A DNA stretch of 64,000 nucleotides from Eustoma russellianum (GCA_036186865.1 AP025040.1:30716413-30780412); one strand, 5' to 3'. Positions 32,434-43,345 are shown, numbered from the stretch's first letter. Notes: generated from the sequence alone by a model not told the origin. A program made the numbers and translations.

Positions 32434-33410
32434 GTGCGGTTTTAGTAAATAAGATACCTGCCAATGTACTCTTCGATAGTGGCGTAAGCCACTCCTTTGT
32501 AGCAAAAAGATTCACTAAGCACCTTGGTAGTTTGCCTGAATGGTTAGAAATTCCGTATCGTGTTCAAGCGGCCGGAGATCAGGTTATGGTTTCGTATCAG
32601 CAGTATCGAGATTGCGAGTTAGAGTTTGAAGGCCAAACGTTCTCCGCCACACTGATCCCTATTCAGATGTACGACTTTGATGTTATATTGGGAATGGACT
32701 GGTTGGCCAAGTATCACGCCAACATTGACTGTCGATTGAAGCAAGTGACAGTCAAGAGTGCTGAGATGGAAGAGGTAATGTTTCAAGGGGATTCGGGATG
32801 AAAGAAAGTACCCAAGAAGGTGTACGTGTCGGTTGCACAAGCGTGCAAGGCTTTAAGGAAAGGTGCTGAGGGATTTCTAGTGTATGCCATGGATGTTACT
32901 CAGGAGGTACCGTCTCTTGAGCAAATTCCAGTAGTCAACGAATTTCTTGATGTGTTTCCGGAAGATTTACCAGGAGTACCACCACCGAGGGAAGTGGAGT
33001 TCGAGATAAACTTGATTCCAGGAACAGAACCTATTTCTAAAGCTCCTTATAGAATGGCTCCGGCAGAATTGAGAGAGTTGAAGGAACAACTGCAGGAGTT
33101 ATTGGACAAGAAGTTTATCCGTCCTAGTGTATCGCCCTGGGGAGCACCTGTTTTGTTTGTAAAGAAGAAAGATGGTAGCATGAGGCTTTGTATCGATTAT
33201 AGAGAGTTGAATAAAGTTACCATCAAAAATAAGTATCTCCTTCCACGAATCGAGGATTTATTTGACCAGCTCAAAGGTGCCAAGATCTTCTCTAAAATCG
33301 ATCTCCGATCAGGGTATCATCAGTTGCGAGTAAAGGCCGAGGACATTGCGAAGACAGCTTTCCGCACAAGATATGGACATTATGAGTTTTTAGTGATGCA
33401 TTTGGATTAA
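32434..33410 (+). pseudogene. pol: Tek-C protease and RT N-terminal half
   Basis: The protease has VLFDSGVSHSF (catalytic DSG) and FDVILGMDWLAKYHA. An in-frame TGA at 32799-32801 separates it from the RT start. RT then reads through 33410 with INLIPGTEPISKAPYRMAP, RLCIDYRELNKVTIKNKY and KIDLRSGYHQLRV (motif A Asp). It ends at a one-base deletion near 33400 in the expected VMPFGLTNAP block. Protein would be cleaved from Gag-Pol in particles. Confidence 0.9.
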
Positions 33411-33953
33411 CAAATGCCCCTGCAGCTTTTATGGATCTTATGAATACCGTTTTTTGGGAACAGTTGGACATGTTTGTAGTGGTATTCATAGATGACATTC
33501 TGGTGTATTCTCCTGACGAGAAAACTCACACTGAGCATTTGAGAACCGTTCTAGGTATTTTGAGGCAGAAACAACTATATGCTAAGTTTAGCAAGTGTGA
33601 GTTTTGGTTAAGAAGTGTGGCTTTTCTGGGTCACGTGATATCGGAGGAGGGGATTGTTGTGGATCCAAAGAAGGTAGAAGCTATCACTGAATGGCCTAGA
33701 CCTATGAATGTTACCGAAGTGCGAAGTTTCTTGGGTCTAGCGGGTTATTACCGGAAGTTTGTTGAAGGATTCTCAAGGATAGCCGTACTTCTCAGTCGCC
33801 TTACTCAAAAGAAGTCCAAGTTCGAGTGGACGGCGGAATGCGAGCAAAGTTTCACGGAGCTTAAGAAGAGATTAACGACAGCTCCAGTATTGGCTCAACC
33901 CTCCGGAACTGATGGGTTTGTGATTTATAGTGATGCGTCAAAGAACAGTTTAG
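33411..33953 (+). pseudogene. pol: Tek-C RT C-terminal half and RNase H start
   Basis: Resumes in the shifted frame after about 33400. It contains VVFIDDILVYSP with the catalytic FIDD motif, SKCEFWLRSVAFLGH, EAITEWPRP, RSFLGLAGYYRKF, and the RNase H opening FVIYSDASKNSLG. It ends at a GT donor at 33954. Confidence 0.92.
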
Positions 33954-34023
33954 GTACGTAAACTATAGTATAAGGTTATGATCTTGTATACCCATTAAGT
34001 GTAGACTAATATCTTGTTTGTAG
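33954..34023 (+). other. Putative 70-nt intron in RNase H, Tek-C
   Basis: Donor 'TTTAG|GTACGT', acceptor 'CTTGTTTGTAG|GTTGTG'. Removal joins SLG to CVLMQNERV, restoring the RNase H reading exactly. The same position and the same 70-nt length recur in Tek-B (41396-41465). An in-frame TAA follows the donor, so unspliced RNA would truncate Pol in RNase H. Confidence 0.8.
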
Positions 34024-34829
34024 GTTGTGTTTTAATGCAAAACGAACGAGTCATCGCATATGTCTCAAGACAGCTAAAGCCTTATGAGCAAAACTATCCC
34101 ACACATGATCTTGAACTTGCCGAGGTTGTGTTCGCCTTGAAGATCTGGCGGCATTATTTGTATGGAGAGAAGTGTGCGGTATTCACGGATCATAAGAGTT
34201 TAAAGTATTTGTTCTCACAGAAGGAGTTAAATATGAGGCAGCGGAGATGGTTGGAGTTGCTAAAAGATTATGACCTGACAATCCATTATCACCCGGGAAA
34301 AGGCTAACAAGGTAGCCGACGCCTTAAGCAGGAAATCCAGCCATGCGAGGCAATCACCACTAGAGAGAGAGATTGAGGAATTTGGTTTGGATTTGGTGGA
34401 ATCCACGATGAACGTCCTGACAGCTTTGACTATCACGCCAAGTTTGGTTGATCGGATAAAGGAGGCTCAGAAGAATGACAAGACCCTCAATGAAATAATG
34501 GAAAGGGTGAAACATAGTCAAGTTGAAGGATTTCGGACCAAAGAGGATGGAGCTTATGGTTTAGAGAAAGATTATGCGTACCTGATGTTGACGAACTTAG
34601 GAAGGAAGTGTTGCAAGAAGCTCACAACTCAAGGCTATCCATACACTCTGGTAGCACCAAGATGTATAGAGATCTCAAACAATATTATTGATGGTCCGGA
34701 ATGAAACGACATGTCGCTGAATTTATTGAGAGGTGTTTGGTTTGTCAACAGGTCAAGGCAGAACACCAAAGGCCTGGTGGATTGTTGATGCCGTTGGAAA
34801 TTCCGGAATGGAAATAGGAACATGTCACG
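34024..34829 (+). pseudogene. pol: Tek-C RNase H and integrase zinc domain
   Basis: RNase H continues with VIAYVSRQLKPYEQNYPTHD, FTDHKSLKYLFSQKELNMRQRRW and YDLTIHYHPGK. One extra G near 34300 shifts the frame, after which 34310-34704 covers the linker. A further shift near 34560 disrupts the HHCC domain (LVCQQVKAEH is visible at 34736-34770 in another frame). A TAG at about 34815 replaces the Trp of the 'EWKW' motif. Confidence 0.85.
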
Positions 34830-35870
34830 ATGGATTTCGCAGCTGGTTTACCAAAGACAAGAAGTGGGTATGACATGATTTGGGTCATCGTGGATCGTCT
34901 AACAAAGTCTGCCCATTTCCTACCCGTTTCAAGTGAAGCACCTCTTGACAAGCTAGTGAATGTATATATGGAGAATATTGTTAGCTTGCATGGTGTCCCA
35001 GTAAGTATAGTGTCCGATCGGGATTCACGGTTTACCTCTAAGTTTTGGACAGCATTCCAGAAAGCCATGGGTACGGAATTAAGGTTGAGTACAGTGTATC
35101 ATCCCCAAACTGATGGACAGTCCAAGCGGACTATTCAAACCTTGGAAGATATGCTAAGAGCTTGCGTGTTGGATTTTAAAGGGAGTTGGGATGGAATGGT
35201 AAAGCTAATGGAGTTTTCTTATAACAATAGTTATCACAGCGTGATTGACATGGCTCCTTTTGAAGCTTTGTATGGAAGGAAATGTAGGTCTCCGGTTTAT
35301 TGGGATGAAGTAGGCGTGAGGACTATCACCGGACCTGAGCTATTGGAGAAGACGCTAGAGAAGGTGAAAGTCATCCGGGAAAGACTCAAGACGGCTCAGG
35401 ATCGCAATAAGAGTTGGGCAGATTCCAAACGACGACCATTGGAATTTGATGTGGGTGAAAAAGTTTATTTGAGAGTATCACCCACGAAGGGCGTTATGAG
35501 GTTTGGAGTCAAAGGCAAGCTAAGTCCTCGTTTTATTGGTCTTTATGAAATACTTGAGAAGGTGGGTGCCTTGGCATATAGGTTGGCATTACCTCCGGTG
35601 TTGGCGCAAGTTCACAATGTATTCCACGTGTCACAATTAAGAAAGTACGTGGCGGATCCAAGTCATGTACTTGAAGCTCAACCTTTGGAACTCAAGGACG
35701 ATGTTGCATATGAGGAGATACCCGTGAAAATTGTAGACCGAAAGGATCAAGTGTTGAGGAAGCGAGTGATTCCGTATGTAAAGGTCCAGTGGAGCAATCA
35801 CACGGAACGTGAAGCCACTTGGGAGCTCGAAGAACAAATGCGGGAGAAGTATCCTCAGCTCTTTGACTAA
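34830..35870 (+). CDS. pol: Tek-C integrase core and chromodomain (partial)
   Basis: 346 open codons. DDE core: MDFAAGLPKTRSGYDMIWVI and SIVSDRDSRFTSKFW with catalytic Asp residues, then KRTIQTLEDML with the Glu. C-terminal module: EKVYLRVSP and LSPRFIGLYEI (GPF/Y motif with GLY), then VFHVSQLRKYV. It ends in a chromodomain-like stretch (VLRKRVIPYVKVQWSN, EATWELEEQM), which in chromoviruses directs integration to chromatin. The open frame starts inside pol; the natural upstream part is broken. Confidence 0.92.
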   Translation: MDFAAGLPKTRSGYDMIWVIVDRLTKSAHFLPVSSEAPLDKLVNVYMENIVSLHGVPVSIVSDRDSRFTSKFWTAFQKAMGTELRLSTVYHPQTDGQSKRTIQTLEDMLRACVLDFKGSWDGMVKLMEFSYNNSYHSVIDMAPFEALYGRKCRSPVYWDEVGVRTITGPELLEKTLEKVKVIRERLKTAQDRNKSWADSKRRPLEFDVGEKVYLRVSPTKGVMRFGVKGKLSPRFIGLYEILEKVGALAYRLALPPVLAQVHNVFHVSQLRKYVADPSHVLEAQPLELKDDVAYEEIPVKIVDRKDQVLRKRVIPYVKVQWSNHTEREATWELEEQMREKYPQLFD

Positions 35871-35902
35871 GGTACGTAAGTTTCGAGGACGAAACTTTTT
35901 GT

Positions 35903-35915
35903 AAGGGGGGTGGAA
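35903..35915 (+). other. Tek-C polypurine tract
   Basis: AAGGGGGGTGGAA directly before the 3' LTR start TGTCATACC; preceded by TTTCGAGGACGAAAC. Confidence 0.88.
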
Positions 35916-38475
35916 TGTCATACCCCGTGACTTTTAAGCGCAACTTTCAATACTTAGAGGTCAACCTTAAATGCAACTTAATTAATTTTGTAGGTTATGA
36001 GACTTAGTTACATAAAACATAGAAGAACAAGAGAAAGGGGTTAAAAGTAGGATTAAAGGTAATTAGGGGAAATTACTAAAATGGTCCCTACTAAGAGATA
36101 GGGGAGTTACACAACACTTAGTATAACTCCCCATCAGCCTATAGGGGGCGGTTAAAACAGAGAAAAAGGAGAGAAAAACTGTAGGAGAAAAGAGAAGGAG
36201 AAAGGAGAGGAAGCAGAAGAAGAGAAGAAGGAAAAGGAAGGAAGAAGGCCAATCTAGGTGCAATCTTTGCTGAAATTCTACAGTAAATCCGTAAGATTAA
36301 CTAGAAACCAAGGCAAGTAATCTTTCTATACGCTTTACGCAAGTTTCGATAATTTAGGCCCTATGTTCTTACAAAGAGAAAACTTGGATCACACATTGGT
36401 AGTTTTGATTTGTCTATGCTAAATGCTTTACTATACATGTAATTATTGTTGTTGATTGAGTAAAGTTATGTTCTTTGGGCCAATATCAGAAAATGGTTAT
36501 GTTGTGATCCTTGTTGTTAAATATGACCACAAGAGTGTTATACGTGATATGTTCATTGTTCTTGTATAAGTTCTTAGGTTTGGTAAGTACACCTTAGATG
36601 CTTTGAGTGTGTTTGCAGGGAGTGGAAGGATGAATGTTGACATTGTTGTAATACTTGTTGGGTTGGAAGGTTTGAAGATATCTATTGAAGGTTGTGGGTG
36701 ATAGAAGGATTAGGGTGGATATTAGTTTGCTTGTTTAAGAATCAAATCATGTTAGTTATGTGTTAAGCATGATGAATCCAGGAGCTAAGATGGATCTTGA
36801 AGTGTTGAACATGAAAGGGTTGAAGAAGAAAGGTGTTGGATGGAAGTTACTGCAGAAAAACTGCAGTTTAGAACTGTCAGAACACTTCGAACACCTACAT
36901 TAGGCGCTTCATGTCACATTAGGCGCCTAATGTAGGCGTTCAATGTGTCCTGGAACACCCCCGTACACTTCGAACACCTACATTTGGCGCTTCATGTAGG
37001 CGTTCAATGTATACGACACATCCCCGAACACTTTGAATGCCTAGTATAGGCGCTCTATGTCACTTTAGGCGCCTCATGTGGCGTTCCAAGTATACTGGAA
37101 GTCTTTTTGACCCTTTAGGCGTCCTATGTATGCGTAGTAACCTTATACACTTCTTTTGAACATGAAATGCAAAGGTACTTGAGGTGTAATTGAGGTATAG
37201 ATGGTAAGTTTAATCAAGTAAGTATAAGATTGAATCCCAAATGAATAAGTGAGACGAATGGACTAGGAAAGATACGAACATGGAGTGTTTGAGGTGCAAG
37301 ACCGTATACTTGATATGTAAGATGTGTGTGTGCGTGTGTTACATGTTTGATATGAAGTTACATGTGCATCCTGCATCATGACATGGGCACTTGCATTGCT
37401 TTGAGAATTGCTTTGCGAAAGAACATGAGTTTGCAAGAGAATTTTAAAGTTTTCGAAAGACAAAATGGCTGCTGGTTGATCGCAGGGTATAAAAGTCACG
37501 CCTGCGAAAGCAGGGTATAAAAGCGTGACCTGTGAATCAACAACAGGGTAAAAATATGTTATGGGGCCGTGGACCTATCAGCACGGAAAATAAAGTATTT
37601 TATGGGGCCGTGGACCTATCAGCACGGATATATGATGTATGTAATGGGGTCGTGGACCTTTCAGCACGATAAAGTTCTGTTTGCTGTGGACTGATCACCC
37701 ACAGGGTATGAAGTTCTGCTACGCGAATAATATGATATGAAGTGTGATGAAATGTTTTGTGAAGTGACACGCATGACATGTTTATGAAAGAAGACATATG
37801 CATGGGTGTTGTGTGTGATTTTAAAGAAGTACATGCATCATGATACACGAAGCATAAGACTTGATATGCAAGAAACGTGGTTAGCTTATGACTTGTTTAT
37901 ATGATATGTTGTTTTAGTACATGTTTATTCTCGTATCCGTGTATCATTTATGTGTCTTATCTGTTTTGAGATATTCTTATAAAGATGCTACTTGCTAACC
38001 CGAGCACCTTATTTTGGGCAATGATTTATACACTGGTGACTCGTCGTGTGTGATCCCGTAAGGTGTATAGACGGGTTACTTGCTGGCGATAATTTTGCTA
38101 AGAACAGTTACTCCATTCCTTTTCAGGTGAGCCTGAATATGAGTTGATATTTATCGAAGACGATGGCGAGTGGGCTCAATGGGATGACGGACATGGGAAT
38201 AGATAGATGCTGGACTATTTTCTTTAAGTTTGGAAACTCAGTGTTATAATGTTGTTCTGGAACTTATAATAGCTAGTTGAACAAACACCTTTTATTTCCG
38301 CTGCAATTTCTGGTTGTATTATTGACGATGAAGTTTTAAATTTTATCACGTTTCCGCTGATTTATCTTACGTCATAGATGATGTACGCTTGATATGCTTT
38401 GACGCTTCGTAGTTCTCATAGTAGACTACGGCGGGTGCACTGGTTCCGATGACAGTGTCGGGCTGGGGCGCTACA
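35916..38475 (+). repeat. Tek-C 3' LTR
   Basis: 2,560 bp, collinear with 28367-30994. Main differences are losses inside the TAGGCGC field and the TATAAA array (37475-37715 has only two clean GGTATAAA words). The mini-ORF is intact here (IFIEDDGEWAQWD). It is followed by the second GCTAC at 38476-38480. Confidence 0.94.
38058..38206 (+). other. Intron-like module and acidic mini-ORF, Tek-C 3' LTR
   Basis: GTAAGG to TTTTCAG, 69 nt (38058-38126), then an open frame EPEYELIFIEDDGEWAQWDD... to TAG 38204-38206. It is the best preserved copy for comparison with Tek-B at 45250-45379. Confidence 0.42.
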
Positions 38476-38483
38476 GCTACAGA

Positions 38484-38496
38484 TGGTATCAGAGCC
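38484..38496 (+). other. Tek-B primer binding site
   Basis: TGGTATCAGAGCC, exact initiator-Met tRNA complement. It follows the Tek-B LTR end that was displaced by Tek-C (A at 38481). Confidence 0.93.
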
Positions 38497-38760
38497 TGGG
38501 TTTCAGATCTACCTCAGAGACCTAGGTTATATCATATAGAGTCTTAAGCTATGATCTTGACCCTAAGTTGATCCATAGGTCTAAGTATATGCTTTTAGAT
38601 ATAAGTTTGATTGGGTTGGGTGTGTGCGAGTGCGATAAAAATTTAATTAATCAGCTTTATTATTCTTTTGGTTTACGAGTTCCGTTCTGTACAACGCATA
38701 TGGGCTTTCAAGATTATCCTTGGAATTACTAAATGCTAATAAGCGTTGATTTTGCAAACG

Positions 38761-39780
38761 ATGCCTCCTAGAAGGGAAAACCAAGGAAACGGTGGCAACG
38801 GGAATGAAAACCCACAACCACCCCAGATGATCGTACCTCAGGCCCTATAACAGTGATAGCACAGGGTGTTGCTCAACAGCAGCAACAACAGCCCCTTCCG
38901 CCACCACCGCCTCAGCACGGTATCCGATACTATATTGGGGAGATGCGGAAGATGCATGCCCCCACCTTTGAAGGGACCATTGATCCAGAGGTGGCCGAGT
39001 TTTGGTTGGACGAAGTTGAAAAGTGCTTCAGGCTGGTGCAAGTGCCTGAAGAACTTAAGGTCGATGTGGCCACGCCTTTACTGAGTGGCAGAGCAAATGC
39101 CTGGTGGAATGGTATTCTGCCGAAGATGACTCCTCCTATCTTGTGGAGACAATTTGTTGAGGCCTACAAAGATTACTACGTGCCTGAAACTACCATTCTG
39201 GAGAAGATGAGGCAGTTTGATAAACTGGAACAGGACAGGATGTCCATTTCAGATTATGCTGACAGGTTCCACGCCTTGGGAAAGTTCACACCCATAGTGT
39301 TGGAAAACAACAGAATGAAGATGCTCAAGTTTGAGCAAGGTTTGAACCCCCGCATTCGGACTGCTATAGCGGGGTCTAGTCTGAAAACCTTCGAGGAGAT
39401 GTTGGATGCCTGCTATCGAGTGGATAGTGACATGCGCAGGTCACAGCCTAGAGAGGCTCGTGACGACACAGGCAAAAGGCCCAGAGACGACAGGAGTGGA
39501 GGTAGACCCGGACGTTGGGTCAAGATTCCCCAAAAAGGCCAGACAAGACCGTTTCAGAGGGCACCACAGCAGAGTCAGCCTGATCGTCAGGCGCCCGGAG
39601 TGTGCCCACATTGTCAGAAAAAATCATGTTGGGGAATGTTGGAAGAGGACGGGAGCTTGCTTTAAATGTGGTAAGACGGACCACAGGATCAAGGATTGCC
39701 CCGAGTGGAAACAAAAGCCACAGGGAGAAGCAGGACCATCGCAGCAACAAAGGGGCAGGCCAAAACTCAACGCGAAGGTA
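38761..39780 (+). pseudogene. gag: Tek-B gag
   Basis: ATG at 38761 reads MPPRRENQGNGGNGNENPQP as in Tek-C but hits TAA at about 38848 because of a short deletion. The capsid continues in another frame at 38853-39665 (EVAEFWLDEVEKCFR, DYYVPETTILEKMRQF, DRFHALGKFTP). A further shift near 39620 moves the zinc knuckle CFKCGKTDHRIKDC into the third segment. Two frame breaks; otherwise complete. Confidence 0.9.
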
Positions 39781-40236
39781 CATGTCATAACTGATGCTGA
39801 GGTACAGGAGAGCACTGATGTTGTGACAGGTGTGATTCTAGTTAATAAAGTGCCTGCAAACGTATTGTTTGATAGTGGAGTGAGTCACTCATTCATATCT
39901 AAGAAATTCACCAAAGGACTTGACCGTCTGCCCGAGTGGCTTGAGACCCCCTTCCGAGTGCAGGCAGCTGGTGATCAAGTACTAGTGTCACATCATCAGT
40001 ATAAAGATTGTGAGTTGGAGTTGGATGAGAAGGTGTTTCCCTCCACCTTAGTCCCGATTGCGATGCGGGATTTTGATGTGATATTGGGCATGGATTGGTT
40101 GACTAAGTATCATGCCAACATCGACTGCAGAATTAAGCAAGCGACCGTTAAGGATTCCAAGATGAATGAGGTGACGGTTCAAGGAAATGTCAAGCTGACA
40201 AAGGCCTCCAAGAAAAATTTATTTGACGGCGGTTAA
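39781..40236 (+). pseudogene. pol: Tek-B protease
   Basis: In frame with the knuckle segment (39406-40236 is open). It reads VHVITDAEVQESTDVVTGVI directly into VLFDSGVSHSF with no intron, unlike Tek-C. FDVILGMDWLTKYHAN follows. Catalytic DSG present. A frameshift near 40230 leads to the RT N-terminus. Confidence 0.9.
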
Positions 40237-41395
40237 AGCTTTTAAGGCTTTGCAAAAGAGAGCAGAGGGATTTATGGTTTATGCTATGGATACTAAGCAA
40301 GAAACTCCCTCTATTGACCAGATTCCGGTAATCAACGAATTCAAAGACATATTTCCAGATGATTTGCCTGGAGTACCCCCATCAAGAGAAGTGGAGTTTG
40401 AAATCAACTTGATTCCTGGAACTGAGCCTATATCCAAGGCACCTTAGAGGATGGCCCCAGCTGAACTTAAGGAGTTAAAGGGTCAACTACAAGAGTTGTT
40501 AGACAAGAAGTTAGTTAGACCCAGTGTATCACCTTAGGAAGCCCTGTCATGTTTGTCAAGAAAGACCCAGTGTATCACCTTAGGAAGCCCTGTCATGTTT
40601 GTCAAGAAGAAAGATGGCAGTTTGAGATTGTGCATTGACTACAGAGAGCTGAACAAAATAACCATCAAGAATAAGTATCCACTGCCAAGGATCGAGGATT
40701 TATTTGACCAATTGAAAGGTGCCCGATGGTTTTCAAAGATCGACCTTCGTCAGGGGTACCATCAGTTGCTCGTGAAAGAAAGTGATGTTCCTAAAAATGC
40801 TTTCCGTACTTGATATGGGCATTATGAGTTTTTGGTGATGTCTTTTGGATTGACTAATGCCCCAGCAGCTTTTATGGACTTGATGAACACCGTGTTTCGA
40901 GAACAGTTGGATCAATTCGTGGTGGTGTTCATCGATGATATCTTGGTTTACTCCCCTGATGAACAATCCCATGAAGAACACCTAAGAGTGGTGTTGGAAA
41001 TTTTGAGGCAACGGAAGCTTTATGCCAAATTCAGCAAGTGTGAATTTTGGCTAAGAAGTGTAGCCTTTCTCGGTCATGTAATTTCGGAGGACGGGATCTC
41101 AGTGGATCCTAAGAAGGTAGAAGCCATTACTGAATGGCCAAGACCTACTAATGTAACCGAAGTCAGAAGCTTCCTAGGCTTGGCAGGCTACTATGGGAAG
41201 TTTGTTGAAGGATTTTCGACAATAGCAGTTCCATTGAGTCGACTTACGCAGAAGAAGACTAAGTTTGAATGGACTGCTGAATGCGAGCAGAGCTTTTCTG
41301 AGCTCAAGAAGAGATTGATCACAGCCCCGGTGTTGGCACAATCCTCCGCACCGACGGTTTTGTGATTTACCGTGATTCGTCCAAGAAGGGACTAG
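40223..41395 (+). pseudogene. pol: Tek-B reverse transcriptase
   Basis: Pieces in order: 40223-40447 (INLIPGTEPISKAP, then TAG for the Tyr of APYRMAP); a 46-bp tandem duplication at 40518-40609; 40610-40813 (RLCIDYRELNKITIKNKYPL, KIDLRQGYHQLLV), ended by TGA in place of Arg; and 40814-41365 (MSFGLTNAPAAF, VVFIDDILVYSP, FLGLAGYY). A small deletion near 41340 shifts the frame before the RNase H start. Catalytic residues remain but the chain cannot be made whole. Confidence 0.9.
40518..40609. repeat. 46-bp tandem duplication in Tek-B RT
   Basis: Two adjacent copies of a unit starting GACCCAGTGTATCACC and ending GTTTGTCAAGAAA-type sequence (40518-40563, 40564-40609). 46 is not a multiple of three, so it shifts the frame. 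Tek-C lacks it. Confidence 0.93.
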
Positions 41396-41465
41396 GTATG
41401 TATATCATTACAACTAATACATTGTATATACATATGTCAGTCTTAAACTAACTTTCTGTTTATAG
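41396..41465 (+). other. Putative 70-nt intron in RNase H, Tek-B
   Basis: Donor 'CTAG|GTATGT', acceptor 'CTGTTTATAG|GTTGTG'. Joining the flanks gives LGCVLMQNGRV, as in Tek-C. Same position, phase and length (70 nt) as 33954-34023 although the intron bases differ considerably. Confidence 0.8.
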
Positions 41466-43310
41466 GTTGTGTTTTGATGCAAAATGGACGAGTTATCTCG
41501 TACGCGTCGAGACAGTTGAAGCCATATGAATAGAATTACCCGACTCATGATTTGGAGCTTGCAGCTGTAGTGTTTGCTCTTAAGATTTGGAGACACTATT
41601 TGTATGGAGAGAAATGTGCAGTGTTCACGGATCACAAGAGCCTGAAATATTTATTCTCACAGAAGGAGCTTAACATGAGACAAAGGAGATGGTTGGAATT
41701 ACTTAAAGATTATGACCTAACCATCAATTATCATCCGGGTAAAGCAAATAGAGTGGTAGACGCGTTGAGCCAAAAATCTAGCCATGCAAGACAGTCTCCT
41801 TTAGAGCGCGAGATCGAAGAGTTTGGTCTAGATGTTATAGACTCAGTGGCGAATGTTCTTACAACTATGTCTATCAGTCCAGACTTGGTAGATAGAATTA
41901 AAGGAGCGCAGTATGAGGATGCGGCACTGAAGGAGATCTGCGGCAAATTGTCTACAAGACCAGTAAAAGATTTCCAGTTGAGAGAAGATGGAAGTCTATG
42001 GTTCCAGAATCGGTTATGCGTACCAGCTAATGATGAACATCGGAGAGAATTGCTTCGCGAAGCGCATAACTCAAGGATGTCTATTCACCCCGGAAGCACA
42101 AAAATGTACAAGGACCTCAAAATGAATTATTGGTGGATAGGGATGAAGAGAAGCATTGCAGAATATGTTGAGAGATGTTTAGTATGTCAACAAGTTAAAG
42201 CAGAACACCAACGACCTGGTGGTTTGATGAGGCCACTTGAAATTCCTGAATGGAAATGGAAACACGTGACAATGGACTTCGTGATAGGATCACCACGAAC
42301 CCAAAGTGGTAATAACATGATTTGGGTTATTGTGGACCGTTTGACGAAGTCAACACACTTCCTACATATGCCGCACAATACCTCGTATGAGAAATTGGCG
42401 AACTTGTATGTGGACAACATTGTGAGTCTACATGGAGTTCCCATCAGCATTGTGTCGGACCGTGATTTCAGATTTACTTCTAAGTTTTGGATGGCGTTTC
42501 AAAAAGCGATGGGTACTGAGCTAATAATTGAGTACCGCTTATCATCCTCAGACGGATGGACAGTCGGAGAGGACCATCCAGACTTTAGAAGATATGTTGA
42601 GAGCTTGTGCACTGGATTTTAAAGGAAACTGGGATAGTATGCTGAAGCTGATGGAGTTCTCATACAATAATAGCCATCACAGTGCGATTGGCATGGCACC
42701 GTTTGAGGCTCTCTATGGACGCAAGTGCAGATCCCCGATTTGTTGGGACGAAGTTGGGGAAAGGACAATCACTGCACCAGAGTTGGTCGAACAAACAATT
42801 GGGAAAGTGAAGGTTATAAGAGAAAGGTTAAAGGTGGCCCAAGACCATAGCAAAAGTTGGGCAGATTCCAAAAGAAGGCCCATGGACTTTGAAATTGGTG
42901 AAAAGGTATATTTACGAGTCTCACCCACGAAAGGAGTTGCAAGATTTGGGTTGAAAGGCAAGCTAAGTCCTCGATATATTGGTCCATACGAGGTGCTTGG
43001 TAAAGTTGGTGAGAGAGCATATCGATTAGCTTTGCCTCCGAGTTTGTCGCAAGTCCATAACGTATTCCATGTGTCTCAACTGAGGAAATACATATCGGAC
43101 TCGAGCCATGTCCTTGAGGCTCAACCGTTGGATGTTAGAGAAGATGTCACATATGAAGAACATCCAGTGAAGATTGTGGATAAGAAGGATCAAGTCCTAC
43201 GCAAGCGCGTGATTCTGTATGTCAAAGTGCAATGGAGTAATCATACGGAGCGTGAAGCCACGTGGGAGCTTGAGGAGCAAATGAAGGAGTTATGTCCACA
43301 TCTTTTCTAA
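41466..43310 (+). pseudogene. pol: Tek-B RNase H, integrase and chromodomain
   Basis: After an in-frame TAG at about 41530, 41552-42622 is open. It has RNase H FTDHKSLKYLFSQKELNMRQ, the integrase HHCC domain (AHNSRMSIHPG ... CLVCQQ) and core Asp residues (VTMDF, SIVSDRDFRF). One frameshift near 42525 leads to 42528-43310 with ERTIQTLEDML (Glu), MAPFEALYGRKC, LSPRYIGPYEV (intact GPY) and the chromodomain (VLRKRVILYVKVQWSN, ATWELEEQM). The domain set is complete; this is a good reference for the broken Tek-C region. Confidence 0.92.
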
Positions 43311-43345
43311 TAAGGTACGTCAGTTTCGAGAACGAAACATTTTAT

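Larger units (their letters stand above)
28367..38475 (+). mobile_element. Tek-C: Gypsy chromovirus nested in Tek-B
   Basis: 10,109 bp with LTRs 28367-30994 and 35916-38475, a primer site, Gag-Pol remnants with chromodomain, and a purine tract, flanked by perfect GCTAC duplications. Gag and the C-terminal half of integrase are open; RT is split by one frameshift and a few stops. Two GT-AG introns interrupt pol. It is the youngest insertion in this nest by position. Confidence 0.95.
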
